Source of the DNA: Sarcocystis neurona
Taxonomy: Eukaryota; Apicomplexa; Conoidasida; Eucoccidiorida; Sarcocystidae
Length of the DNA: 64,000 nucleotides
Assembly (NCBI GenBank): GCA_000727475.1
Contig: KL647300.1
Span: 3,166,725 to 3,230,724 of the forward strand
Direction of reading: 5' to 3'
The first letter of the stretch is position 1. Every line of letters starts with the position of its first letter. The notes beneath the pieces are model-generated. The model did no database searches. It saw only the letters and a program-made list of their open reading frames with translations, and was not told the origin of the DNA. Below, piece by piece: positions 25,901 through 38,006 of this stretch. Made by a program: the position numbers and the translations under genes.

Positions 25901-28900
25901 CGGGCAGGCAGGAAATGACTTGCCGGACAAGAGATAGATGAAGAGACGGAAGAAAGTTGTCCTGCTGCTTTGGTCTGTGTGGCGGATGTGAATCTGGCGC
26001 TGTGTCAGATGACAGAGGGGGGAAACGACGGCGGCGCCTCTATATTCATTCGACGCAGCTGCTGTCCGGGTCGCGCGTGGCGTACCTGGGCAGTGTTTAT
26101 CTGCGTGCCGTGCCGTTTATGTTCTACAGCGCCCATCTTGTGAGTGGGTGGCGGTCTCGCTTTGTGTAGACCCCTCGGATCTTCCTGCGTCGTTTGTCTG
26201 TGGAAAGCTCTCTGCGCTTTTCGAACTGTCAAGCTGCTGAGTCGAGGTGCCCTTGTTCGTGGACAAAACAGAGAACCTGCGCTGTCCGAAGAAACGCGGC
26301 GGTGGGCTGGGCGAGACAGGCACCGCAGCAGGGCCTTTCATCGTTACGAGAACGTCCGTCTCTCTGTCTCCGTCTTCCTCTGTTTTGCTCTCTCTGAATT
26401 CGCGCTGCACTGCTGTCCGTATCGTTCTTCCGGATATCTTGTTCCGTGTTCTGCCGGAAGTTGGAGGGCAGCGTCGAAGCACCGCAAAAATTTAGTGGGC
26501 AGAAGCTGCGCGCCGGTGCTGTTGCCGCAGAATTGCAGTTCGTACGGAGGGCGCGCCGGCGACGACGCACGAGGAAAAGGAGGAGCTCCTGCAGCAGGTA
26601 AACTTACCTTGGGGCAGGTCGACGGAGACAGGCATTGACCCGTGTTGTATACGATAAAATCTTGCCAAGAGAAGCCTCAAAAGATATCGCCACCTGTATA
26701 TATACATGTATATATATATGTATGCCTGTATATATGTGCGTGTGTGTGTGTGTGTATGTGTGTACGCGACACACGCACACAAATATATACCGACAGACAT
26801 ATGAATATTTGTGTATCGCATGTGTACATATATATGTCCATACATAGATGCGTAAGATATATTGTTTCTGTTCATGTGTGGATGTGTGTGTATATTTCTC
26901 TGCCAGTAGATATCTGTATAGACACTGTTTACACCTATATATATGTGTAAGGTGTCCTATATATATATGTATATATGTATATGAATAGGTACGTTATACT
27001 GTGGAATTATACAGAGAAGTAAGTGATGTGCCGGGTACATCTGTACGTATATACATATATCGATGTGTGTGTGTACGAATTTGTATGGATGGATGGATCT
27101 GCTGCTACAGGACTCACATATAGACAAGGGGAAAACGCAGCTGTGAAGTAGCTGTGCTTCGTTTAAATCTTCCTCTCCTTCTTGGCGTTTCTGTCTGTAC
27201 CGTCTTCGCACTGCGCGAAGGGACACATCGATAAATATGTATGCGCACGGCGCGAGTGCGAATGCGGGTGTCTGTACACCCGAAGAAGATACGTGGAGAG
27301 GAGGGCGGTGTGTGCTCCGTACACCACCGGGACCTAAACTTCTTCAGAAAAAGACAGGCTGCATTCCTCTTTTTCTCTCTCTGTACAAGTACACCTACGT
27401 ATATATACATGTACGGGTATAAAGGTGGTTGTACATATACACCGACTTTGGCCATGGTGCTTCTTAGCTGCGCCCTTTTCTCGTCGTTTTCCGCGAACAG
27501 GCGTCGGCGCGTGCATACCGCTGCATGCGTGGAAATCTCTCTGTGTGTAGAGGCGGATGTGTGAGTATCTTCCGCGGAAGTGTGGACGGAACGCCTTTCG
27601 ACGGACGCAGGCCTCCCACACTTCAACGCTTCCACACTTACACACACCCATACTCACACATACACCTACACAGCGCACGTACATACATATATATACGTAT
27701 ATATATGTGTAGCCACGCACACTAACAGAAGCGGACCGACGTATGTACGTGTATGTATGGGTACCCGTTTACTCACAGAAACATCCGGAGGACGATGTAC
27801 GTATTTGTGTATAGGTTTGGCCACACACAGACACATTGCAGACATGCCCGGAGGCCGAGATCTGCATATATATATATATACATATATGTATGTATGTGTG
27901 TGTGTGTACATATGTATAGATGGAGGGAGGAAGGCATCGTCAGATAAGAGATGCACACCGGTGGGTGTAGACCTGAGACAGGGGGGCGCCTCCTTGTGTA
28001 AATGTAAATAAAATTCTCTGTACACACACACCGTCTACACACATGTATTCGTTTCGTGTCTGAGGAGACACATCGTCTTTAAGCTTGCACCTTTGTGAGG
28101 GTACACACTCATATATATATATATATATGCATACGTTTGTACATACAGGCACATATATATATATATATATATGTACATACACGTCTTTACATGCATATAC
28201 ATACGTATGTATATATGTATATATATATATGTTACACACTCGTGGACGACAGGTTCCATGTACATGATGGCTGTCTTGTCGCCTGATATGTGTATGTGTG
28301 TGTGTGTGGCGATGCCCGGCTGTTGCTGCTTTGTGTTGCAGATCAAGCGCATGTGCCGGCTGTCTGCCGTGGATTACGCGCACGCAGAGGCATTTTGGAG
28401 AAAACACGCTGCCGCAGCGAAGAGAAAATTTGGTCTGCTGTTTAGAAGTCCCACACTCTGGGAAGATATTGTAAGACGCCCTTTTCTTTCCTCGGGCTGC
28501 AGCTCCTGTCTCGTGTCACCGCGTTGCAAACGTTGCTGCTTTCTCTCTGTTGTTTTCCACTCAAACACGCGGCGCAGAACGCGACACCTGCTGCTCAGGC
28601 GCTTCCTCCTGCAGGTTGCTGTCTGACACTTCTCCTGCACCTGAGCATAAACCGGCTTTACCCTCCGATTGTCGTGTGAACGATGACTTACACGCACATA
28701 AGTCTATATACACACTTTAACATATATGTATCCTACAGCTATATATATGTACGTGGGGGAGTGTTGTTCCCGTAGAGAAATGACGAACAGAAAAGAGAAA
28801 TCCTGAAGAGTCTGTAGATCTGCGTGTGTATACATCCCGTGTACATGTTGCTCTCCATCGCTCGTCAGGAGAGCCGTCCAACAGACCACGTCGATAATAC

Positions 28901-31900
28901 TTTCACCGGAGTGTGCCGACTAGAGAAGCCACAGACGTAAATAAATTAATTTTGCCGATGACGAAGTGCACGTCTGCGCATGCATGTCAGTCTGCTACTA
29001 AAAGTGTGCGTATGGCTGTGGGCGGGCGGAAAGCAGAAACGGCGAAGGAATCGCATACAACGACTCGAGGCGTGCGGCCGAGTGTCACCGTATGTGTGCC
29101 GGTGGGCCCCCAAGAAGTGCGTGAGAGGCTACTACTCGCCGCAGCAAATGTGAAGAGAAGGTGACACATATTCTCGTCTTTACTCGTGCCAAGCCTATCC
29201 GAGAACGACCCCGGCAATGTGTAAACCCTTGCGCACGTGACGAGACTATATATATATATATATGTACACGCGGATGCGTACCCTTATCTATATACACCTA
29301 CACGCACGTGTGTCTGTGTGTGTGTAGGTGGGGACACAAGAAGCCACCCTTCTGCGTATGTGTGTGTCTAGATGCGTGTCTCTGTTCAGTTGAGTTTCTC
29401 CCTTCCTTCCCCTACACGCGGAGGCACATATGCGCATCCTTGCGCATGGGTGTGCGTACGGCTGATATCTACGTGTGTGTCTGCGTAATAGCAGTAGTAG
29501 TAGCAGTAGTAGTAGTAGTACGTGCTACCCAAAGGGACGGAGAAGCACAGGCTTTTCTGTTGCTCTAGGAGGGAAGAGGGGGAAGGAGAAGGGGATGCCG
29601 CGCAGAGTTTTGGGAGAAGAATTGCGAGAGTTTATTCGAAGAAATGCACTCCGCCAGTTTCTGCGTGTTCCCCATTTGCTGGGCTGCACCGTGCAGGTGA
29701 AGACCGTCACTATCTGCAACGTGCGATGGAAGCAGAGCTGCGCGATGAACGAATATTTCTGCACGCGAGTGAGTCTCCGTTTGACAAACTCGAAGAAGAG
29801 AAAATCGAAAAGAAGTGACGGGAAAAGAAAGGAGTAGACAGCCTTGCCTGGTCCGGCCACGAACAGCGCGTGCGTCTGTGGGTATGCTCGGACCCTCTCC
29901 TTCTCTCGCATTATCCTCCACACACGTACAGGGTAGCCATTGCCGCGTTGTCGCATTTACTTTGACGAGCCGCTGGTGTGGACTGCAGCACGTCCAAATC
30001 CTCGCCTCGACGCTCTACTTCTGACGACGGTATTGCCCGTTGCATCACCCTTGCACACACGTGTAGCTGCGTATATGCGTGGATCTATATATATATATAT
30101 GTGTAAAGCAGCGTGTATGTCTATATATGTGTATGTGCGAGCGACAACTGCACCGCGTGTGTGATACGAAGTTTTAGTTACCGCGACTGCACTGACCGTT
30201 CACAGCTGCCCTTGTGGACGCCAGCTATATGTCATAGGTGCGCTCAGAAGCGGGACATGCCGAGGGAGCAGCAGAAGATTGCAGGGCCATTAGGTTCATC
30301 AGGAGCCGGTGTTCCCCGCTGCAGGCAAATGCGCGCGCGTGTTTGCTGCTATCTGTGCGTCAGTCCGTTCTGGCCGATGTGGCTTAACCTCCCTGTCGCT
30401 CTGCTGCAACAGCAAAACGAGGTTCCTGTCTCACCTAGTCGCTACTGAAGTGAACTGGAGCCCGATACAACTGTATCTAGATAGACCTAGCATAGATCTG
30501 TACGTGACGGCACATACCGTTCTTTGTTACTCTATCTCTCTCTACATATAGAAGTACATATAGCGACAAAGATGCGTCGAGCTAACATGTCTGTGTTGTG
30601 TACGGCTAGCCGTCGCTGTGCGTGGACATGTGTCCCGGCGGGCGCCTCTCTTTGCATGAGAAGTCCCCGCGTCGGAGAGCGCGTGTCTCCTACACTTAGG
30701 AATTCTCCGGGCGATAATAATATATAGAGGACGGCTGTATCTGCAGACAGCGTCGCTGCTTGGTGGCAGTGCCCCTCCTCGTAGCACGGCGGCGTCCGGG
30801 GATGAGGCGCTGTGTATGCGTCCATTTCCGCTTCTCTTGCGTGCACCCGCGGCGTTTTAACGCATGCGAGACAGGCAGAAAGTATTCGCTGCCGCGATAC
30901 CCCAGAGCCTTGGACTGTCCGGGCTTTCTTGTTCTTTTATGGGGAATGAGTCGAAGAAAATTAGTCGTAGAGTACGTGTTCTCGTCTTACCGTTGACGCG
31001 CGCCTCCCCTGCCTGGTTCTGGCGGCTCTCGCGTCGGACGCCTGGCGAGTACGGTGCAGCGTTCGGTGTTAGGTGTGTCTGTCTTCCTCTCCTCTTTTTC
31101 TGCGTGTGGCAGACAAATCCCTGCAGATCTTTGCTCTCTATATCTTCCCGTGCGCCTTAGCGTGCCGCCACTCCAGGAGGCCCTCGTGGGGAGCTCCTGC
31201 TACTGCCGGACGTGCTGCTGGAAGCCGAGCCGTCGCGCATGTCTGACTGACTCGCTCGTTTCACTATTTCTCTTCCTGGGTTTCCTTGCTCACTTCCTTC
31301 ATTTCCGTCGTTATCTTCTCGTCTGCTCTCTCTTGTCTCGCGTTCGTCCTGTCTTTTTTCTGTGCCGCTTGTCCTTCTCTTCGTCGTCTTTCCCTTCTCT
31401 TTGTCTTGGTAGTCTTTTGATTTTCAACGTGCACTGCATTGCTTCTTGGTTTTCTCAAGTTCCTGCTATTTCTGCGAGCTCCGCGTTGTCTTGTCTTGTG
31501 CACGCGGCTTGCTTCAATAACAGATAAGTTCCACGCCCCCAAGCTTCCCGTCTCCTGAGGATTGCCTTCGCTTCTCCGTGGAGGACCTCGCCGCAATCGC
31601 TCGTGTTGGCTACCGCGCCGAACGCCTTCTCAAGTAAGTGTCGCGCAAAAGAAGTGCCGCCGCTGCCTTCTAGCAGCCTTCTGTAGACCTCCCTGTAAGC
31701 GAAGCCGAACACCCCGGTGTGGCTCTGAGTAGCAAGCAGTCCACACGACGCCGGAGTTTTCTGCGTATCTGTATTCATCTGCTTCTTGCAGGGGTATGCA
31801 GGCACAAGACATACGTTGATCCGCAGACGGACGTCTACAACGTGTGCGCTTCTCTTCTCTCTGCAAGCGTATGTGTCCATGTATATATATATATATATTT

Positions 31901-34900
31901 ATATGTATGTGTGTGTGTGTGTGCATATTTATATGCATTGTGTTCATATGTATATATGTATATATATAAAGACATGGATGGATATCAGATTCACAGCTTG
32001 TATACTTCTTTCCGCTTTTTGGTCGATTTTCCTTCATATCGTGGATGCTTGCGAACGTGGGGACAAGTATTGACTGTGTGGGCACGTCGCGCACATCGCC
32101 GTGGCAGCGGAACCAGCGGCTCCACGTGTACGTAGAAACTGGTGTGTGTGCGTGTGCGTCTTCCGCGTACCACGAAGACGCTTCTATTCCTCTTCAATTT
32201 GTGAGGAAGTTGATGCGTGTAGGTTCTGCTCCGTACGCAAGCAGCATCTGCATCTCTTTGGCTTCAACGAGGGGGGGAGACATGCGGCACCATTCGCAGG
32301 AAACGGATGTCTGTCTATCCTAGTGTGTGTCTATCTCTAGAGCTGTCACAGGTGCGTGTTTCTGACGTCGCGTGTACTTCGATAAATACATACATATGTA
32401 TCTACACATATATCTGCAGCGTAATGCGTGTGTCTATACACATGTGTATATGGAGAGAGGATGGCTGTGTAATTCTACGTGTCAGACACAGTCGCACGTT
32501 TTTTTTCTTCCTCTCTATATGTGTAGATGTGGATACAACGTATGCGTAGGGACTCCGTCGTGGCCGGGACAGCCGACTTTTTCGGACGGTGTCGTCAGCC
32601 GGAGGTACATACAAAAAGTTGTACATATGCATTTGCCCATGCAGGCGAGTGCGCGTTCGGACACACTTCCTCGAGTGCATGCATCTGTGTATGCAAGGCT
32701 GTTCTCCTGAGTGCTGCTGCAGTCCTCTGGGTAGTCCCACCTCACTAGCAGAAACGCTTCTTGTTACTGCGCGAGCGCGCGACAGGGTGCTCTGTCTACT
32801 GTCACTTGTCTTCGTGGGCCCAGCAGTCGCTGAAACGATCTGCCGTGTTGCTGCTGCCCCGTTTTCCCCCGTTTCCTCGTTGGTTGGGGGTGACGAACCG
32901 CGCGGGGGTCACGGAGACACGTCGGCGTCTACAAAAGTGTGCCAACGATCTTCCTCGTATGAGACGCTTATATACGTGTATATATATACACACGGACTAT
33001 ATATATATATATGATATATATATGTGTGTATATAAGTGTATATATATATATATATATATATTTGTTGCTATGCACCCCCTGATCTGGCGCAGACTAGCGA
33101 AGACCGTTGTAGATGGGAATCTCGACTTGGCCAGTATCGATCGACCGCCTCCGCCTCTCCCGTCTGTCTCCTCAGTAGGGCCACAGCGCGCGCTTATTGC
33201 GATGTCTGCTGTCGATGCGCTCCCCTTGGGGTCTTCGCTTCCGCTTCCTTCTTCTGGCGCTGGTGGTGCTGCCGCTGCTAGTGCGCCACTTCTTCTCCCT
33301 GCCGCCGCTACTACTGCCGCTGCTGCTGGAGTCCCGGTCGCGGTCGCTTCCGCTCACGGCACGTTGCGGAAGAGACGACGTGCAGAGACGAATCCCGTGC
33401 TCGCGGTGGTGCAGAAAGGCAACGACAGCGGTATGACGCGTGGAGGCGGCAGCAGCACCAGCGACCGGAGCACGGGCAGCGCCAGCAAGAATACTCCTGA
33501 TGGTAGGAGCAAAGCCGGCAGTCGGAGCGGCAGCACCAGCGACAGTGTGTGGCAACTCCAACGCGAGCAAATCCGAGAGGCGCTGCTGCGGATGGAAGGT
33601 ATCGGGCCCTTCGCGTCCCAAAATATTTTGCAGCTGCTTGGATACTACGACGTCGACGCGTTCGATAGTGAGACGATCAGGTGGGCTGCTGCTCTGACGC
33701 TCCTTGCCGTCTCCTTGCGTTTCTGCTGTGGACGGAGAGCTGCTTCCTGCTGCACCTCACTGCTTTGTACCTGCAGCTGCGCCGCAACGCCTGTGTCGTC
33801 GCAGTGTTGTGCATGTCGCCGCTAAGGACTGCCTCCTGCATGCTGTTGCTGCACCGTTGAGAGCGTCTTTCTGCCTGCATCAGTCTCTGCTTCGCGGCTG
33901 TCGGCTGCGGGGGATGCTGTGGGCCGTCGTCCATTGCCCTTGTCCGAAAAGTGCGTAAACGCAGCAGCCAAAAGAAATGTCCGCATAGCGCGACTGCAAA
34001 TGCGCTAGCCAGATGGTGGGGGAGACATTCTAGTCGCCTCACACGGTTGCATTCGAGTGGGTGTTTCTCTGCGAATTTTTATGCCGTTGTATCCGCGGGC
34101 GCATAATGATCGCGTCATGCTCACGTACATGCATCTCCTACTCAATTGTTCAAAAACTGGTGCATCACCCTCGTGGCACCGCGTGCGTCTGCAAAAACGT
34201 ACGTGTGCTGCTGGTTGGCGTTCACGGTGTGGCGTTGTACGTCCACCTCTTTCTCTCCTTTCATTTCAATACACACACATGTATATGTAGGCGCGTGGGG
34301 AAATGCGTGCGCAAGCCGTGGACATTGGCGCAGAGCGTGTGGGTCAGCTGGAGTTTTGCCTGGCTTCACTCCTGCTGCGCGGTCACCACCCCTGCTGATC
34401 CAGTCTCCGAGGCACTGGTTCGTTTCACTTTGCTGGTCACGGTGTCTGTTCCGCCTACCGACGACTGCCGCGGCACGTGCAGACTACTGCCGCTGGCAGT
34501 AGATGACGGTGCAACGCAGAGGTGTGCGACTGCCGCTGCTGCTGTTGTTGCTGCTCCTGCTCTCCCATGCGTGAACCCAGTCCCCGCGTGTTGAGGATAG
34601 TGTACCCGCTCCTGTGGACTAACGGGCTACGTAGCTCTGGAAAGGAAGATGGAAGCAGCAGCGATTTATCTACAGTGCTGTTTCAAATTTGCTTTGCAGA
34701 CACATGCAGACAGTACACGGAGTCAAAAGCAAGAACATGCGTGATATCCATCAGGCGGCAAGAAGGCGCTTCGAGCTATACGCACCGTATCAGTTCATCG
34801 CGTACTGGTTCGAGGTGAGTCGCTCTGCTCTACAACTTCAGTTGACACACAACCATTTGCTGCGTTGATGCATGTTCACACATGTGTAGAAGTGCATGTA

Positions 34901-36033
34901 CTCCTCCGTGTGTGCGCGGATACGTCAACGTGTAGGGGAGAAGCAAGTATGCCCCAGATTCTTGCCAGCCGATGAAATAATTGACTCTCATTCCTGTGCG
35001 CGTGTGGCCTCCTCATGCCTGTGCATTGTGACTTCTCTGTGTAGACTGCACAAGAGTGCCCGTACACCATCGGTAATCCGTTTCCTGTTGACTCGTCGAC
35101 TGTCCACATCCTAGGGTAATATGACTATGCGTGTCAGGGCAGATCAACTGGTTTCAGCGACAGGCGTATATGTATCTGTGGATGTCTACGTGTTTACACG
35201 ACACGCTGCTGGTCCCGTTCTCCGCTTTACTGGAGAAATACAGTACGTGTGTTCATGCAGCTTCCGCGCGAGTATATCACACGCGCACACACTCACACAC
35301 ATTAAGGAGTTCGTACGCCTGCATACTTAGTTCGTCGGAGTTCTGCGCGTGCGTGCAGCTCTGGGAGACATACGAGGAGAAATCTGGGGGTGTTTCTCTT
35401 TTCTGGACCCCGTGTAATTCTGCTTATATGGCGCGTTCGGACGACGCGACAACACACGTAATCAGGTCGTCATCCGTGAAGTCGCTACGCGCTGCCGACG
35501 CAGCCGACAAACACGTATGCACTCCTCCTGTTAACCCTGCTGCTGTGGCACTGCTGCCTGCTGCGACGAATACCGATCTTTGTGGTGCTGCTGCTGTTGC
35601 TTCACACGAACGTGTTGCTGCTGGTGATGGCGTGAGCGTATCTACGCCAGCAGCCCCTGGGGCAGCAGCACTGCCCACCGCGCAGCGCGCCCGCCGGAGG
35701 AGCGAGACACTCAAGAGCAACGGCCGCCCCAGCAAAACAGACAGCAGCAAAAAGTACGTTGTCATGAAGAACACACGCGAAAGGACTCTCACAGCTGTGA
35801 AAAAAAGCACAGCTGGCTGCAGGAGTATTCGCAGTAAAAACGCCGGCAGCAGAGGCCGCAACCAGCCACAAACCATTCGAACAGGCGGCGTCGAGAGCCT
35901 TGTGAGAGACAGTCGTAAAAGCACAAGTAAAACGTGCATAAAGAGGAAGCCGACGCGCACACAGACAGGCTGCAATCACGTCAGGATGGTGAGCAGCAGC
36001 AGGAAACGGAGCATAATACAGAAAGCAAAATAG
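19903..36033 (+). CDS. HhH-GPD superfamily DNA glycosylase with long low-complexity N-terminal extension
   Basis: Predicted base-excision repair enzyme acting in the nucleus. Exons: 19903-23106, 23965-24680, 26531-26597, 28342-28470, 29697-29768, 31524-31633, 33093-33680, 34700-34814, 35359-36033; total 5,676 nt, 1,891 aa, all phases consistent. Conserved blocks in order are [14 protein letters not shown] (1055-1068), FSRPLRY (1280-1286), IKRMCRLS (1330-1337), [21 protein letters not shown] (across exons 4/5), [26 protein letters not shown], the helix-hairpin-helix [17 protein letters not shown] (1600-1616) with Asp in DSETIR (1624-1629), and [19 protein letters not shown] (exons 8/9). This order matches plant and fungal HhH-GPD glycosylases of about 300 aa. 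The Lys of bifunctional EndoIII-type enzymes (GVGRKTA) is replaced, and no [4Fe-4S] cysteine loop is seen, which favours a monofunctional, AlkA-like mechanism. Residues 1 to about 1035 and a block in exon 7 are Ala/Ser/Gln-rich inserts; the C-terminal tail is basic. Family call is strong; the exact start is not. Confidence 0.85.
25641..25795. repeat. Decayed AT-rich tandem units in glycosylase intron 2
   Basis: The motif TGTAGATNAAGTACAAAT or TGTATAGACTGAGTACAAAT recurs with TATATATATGT between copies. The two clearest copies begin near 25,643 and 25,727. Confidence 0.5.
26690..27090. repeat. TA/TG/CA microsatellite block in glycosylase intron 3
   Basis: Long imperfect runs of TATATATG, GTGTGTGTGT and ATATATGTATATATGTAT, ending in a GGAT triplet run at about 27,081-27,092. 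Non-coding. Confidence 0.8.
28095..28245. repeat. (TA)n microsatellites flanking glycosylase exon 4
   Basis: Several (AT)6-10 runs, separated by GTACATAC-type units, lie about 100-250 bp upstream of the exon 4 acceptor. Confidence 0.8.
31255..31523 (+). other. Pyrimidine-rich tract ahead of glycosylase exon 6
   Basis: About 270 bases on the sense strand are dominated by C and T (CTTCCTTCATTTCCGTC and similar). The tract ends at the CAG acceptor at 31,521-31,523. It is far longer than an ordinary polypyrimidine tract and could assist splice-site recognition; that is inference. Confidence 0.45.
31880..31980. repeat. TA/TG microsatellite in glycosylase intron 6
   Basis: Imperfect (TA)n followed by (TG)n and TATATGTATATATG units, about 100 bp. 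Confidence 0.75.
33000..33062. repeat. (TA)n microsatellite immediately upstream of glycosylase exon 7
   Basis: Near-continuous (TA)n ends about 30 bp before the exon 7 acceptor at 33,091-33,092. Confidence 0.8.
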
Positions 36034-38006
36034 TTGGGGAAGCCGGAAGAGAGTGAGGTTCTGCAGTTCATTCATGGTAACGCCGCCGTGGCCTGACTCG
36101 TGGAATGTTCTGAATCAGCCAGCCCTGCACGTCCCATTCTCCAAAATGACAAACCCACTGGTGCTCAGTGTGATCGATGCTACTTGATCATTAGGGGCAC
36201 TCAGCGACGTTGTTGAAAGCGGCACGCCCCTCGAGAGTGTGCACTAGAAGTCCAGACGTATATTCCCTAACGTACCGCAACAGTATTTATGAGAATAAGA
36301 GATGAGGAGCCGTCTGTGCATCGACGGAATTCCCTATTTTCGCGTAAGCGATGGATACGGTAGACTACTTCGCAGTACAGCAGAGGCTCGGGGTGTGGCA
36401 GTGAGTTCTCGAGCCGCGTCCTCCACTGTAATAGAGTGAGCGGGGACGCGCCTGCTTTCGCGGAAAATCGGCAAATCAAACAGCGATCCTGTTCAGCAGC
36501 CTGTGGGCAGCCTGTGGCTTCCGCAGGGGATGCCTACGCATCTGTACTCACATCTGTGCAAGAGTGTGGGTGACTGGTGTGTTCGCGTGCGGTGTAATCA
36601 AATGTGACGTCTTCCAGGGTATTTGTGGATCTGTTACTTACTACGCTTTCAGTCGGCCGAGACGAAGAGAATCACGTATCTGCAGACGTGATGATTTGCG
36701 TAGGGGAAGACATCAATGTGCTACATTATTGGTACGAGGGCACACGTTTTATGTGTAAGGGAATGATGAGATTAGGGCGCAGACTAGTGATAACGTTGTG
36801 CGTATTTGCAGGTTCACGGCGGGGACTGCATGACCATACGAGAAATCTCAACCTTCGACCAATGTTAGTCAGAGGGTCGGTGAGCATGTAATCTGTACAC
36901 CATTATCCGCTACAAACTGAAACCGTTCTGAGCAAAATTTTATCCGAGCCACTGAAATATACGCCTGCAACCATCTGGACCCTTCTGCTTAAATTCAAAA
37001 TTTCCGTGGAGCTGCGTGGATGCCGTGCGCCACTGGATACGCGTCCAAAAAGGTGCTGCGACGACTGGTGAAAGATACCGCGCTGATGGCGCTGCAATTT
37101 TCGTGGCTCTTTCAGAACAGTAAATTTTGTTCCCAAAGTTCTGCATTGTTTCCGTTGTTTGCTAGGGGATGCAGGAATTGTTCATAACTTCTGTGGCCGT
37201 CCCTTGCCACCTTAGATGTTGAGGTCACTGACGGAGTGTAGGTACAGTTCATACAGCTGCTGCACGAGATTTTTTAAATTGGGCGTTATTATTCGGTTAG
37301 CCGTTTTCCTTTTTCTGGGTTTCCAAGTTTTTTCGATCTCGCCCCAACTTTTTCGATAAGCTGGGGCGCGTCTAATAGTCGCGAACGACGACGTACACGT
37401 GCTTGAGCCACGTCGCTGTGTTGCAACTGCGTTGCTGGAACAAACTAGCGACACTTGCGAACCAACGGTAATTGTGCGCATTACGGACGTACACAGCGCA
37501 TCACATGTACAATACAGGGATGGGGCACGTGCATAAATACACGTGGTAACGAAAAGAGCGACAGCTATCTGTGCAGGTACAACATCGAACAGGTGTATAT
37601 ACGTGTATATATATACACACATATGCAGATATGACTCTTCGCGCCATCGAAGCATTTTTTTCGCACAGCAAGTCAGCCGGACCACCAGTGGCAGCAAGCG
37701 TCAGCTGTACAGACATAAACCGGACTGTCTGTCTTCATAACGAATGCACGAATATGTATACATGCGTATCCGTATATATATATATATATAAACATTCGTA
37801 GATACACAAGATCGAGACGATCCCACGCAGACTAACCTGCCGCAAACGACGTTACAGACTCCCCTACAGCTACCTGTCCATAAATCCATACACGCTTACA
37901 CATATACCCTCACTTCTACACAAAAGTGTAAATCTGCACTCACCTGCATACGTATGTATTCATCTACATACATCATCCAGCCCTGCAGGTGGCAGAGAGC
38001 TTAAAT
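36034..38006. other. Convergent intergenic region; no gene recognised
   Basis: This lies between the 3' ends of the glycosylase (plus) and CWC15 (minus). The part to about 37,500 is largely free of CAG and microsatellites, like the island at 13.9-16.2 kb. The part from 37,580 to 38,000 is TA/CA-rich. ORFs are under 165 codons and unrecognised. No polyadenylation signal could be assigned with confidence. Confidence 0.4.

Noticed and set aside
36564..37146. Short ORFs in the repeat-free convergent region, considered as transposon remnants
   Set aside because: No reverse transcriptase, integrase or transposase motif, no terminal repeats and no target duplication could be seen.
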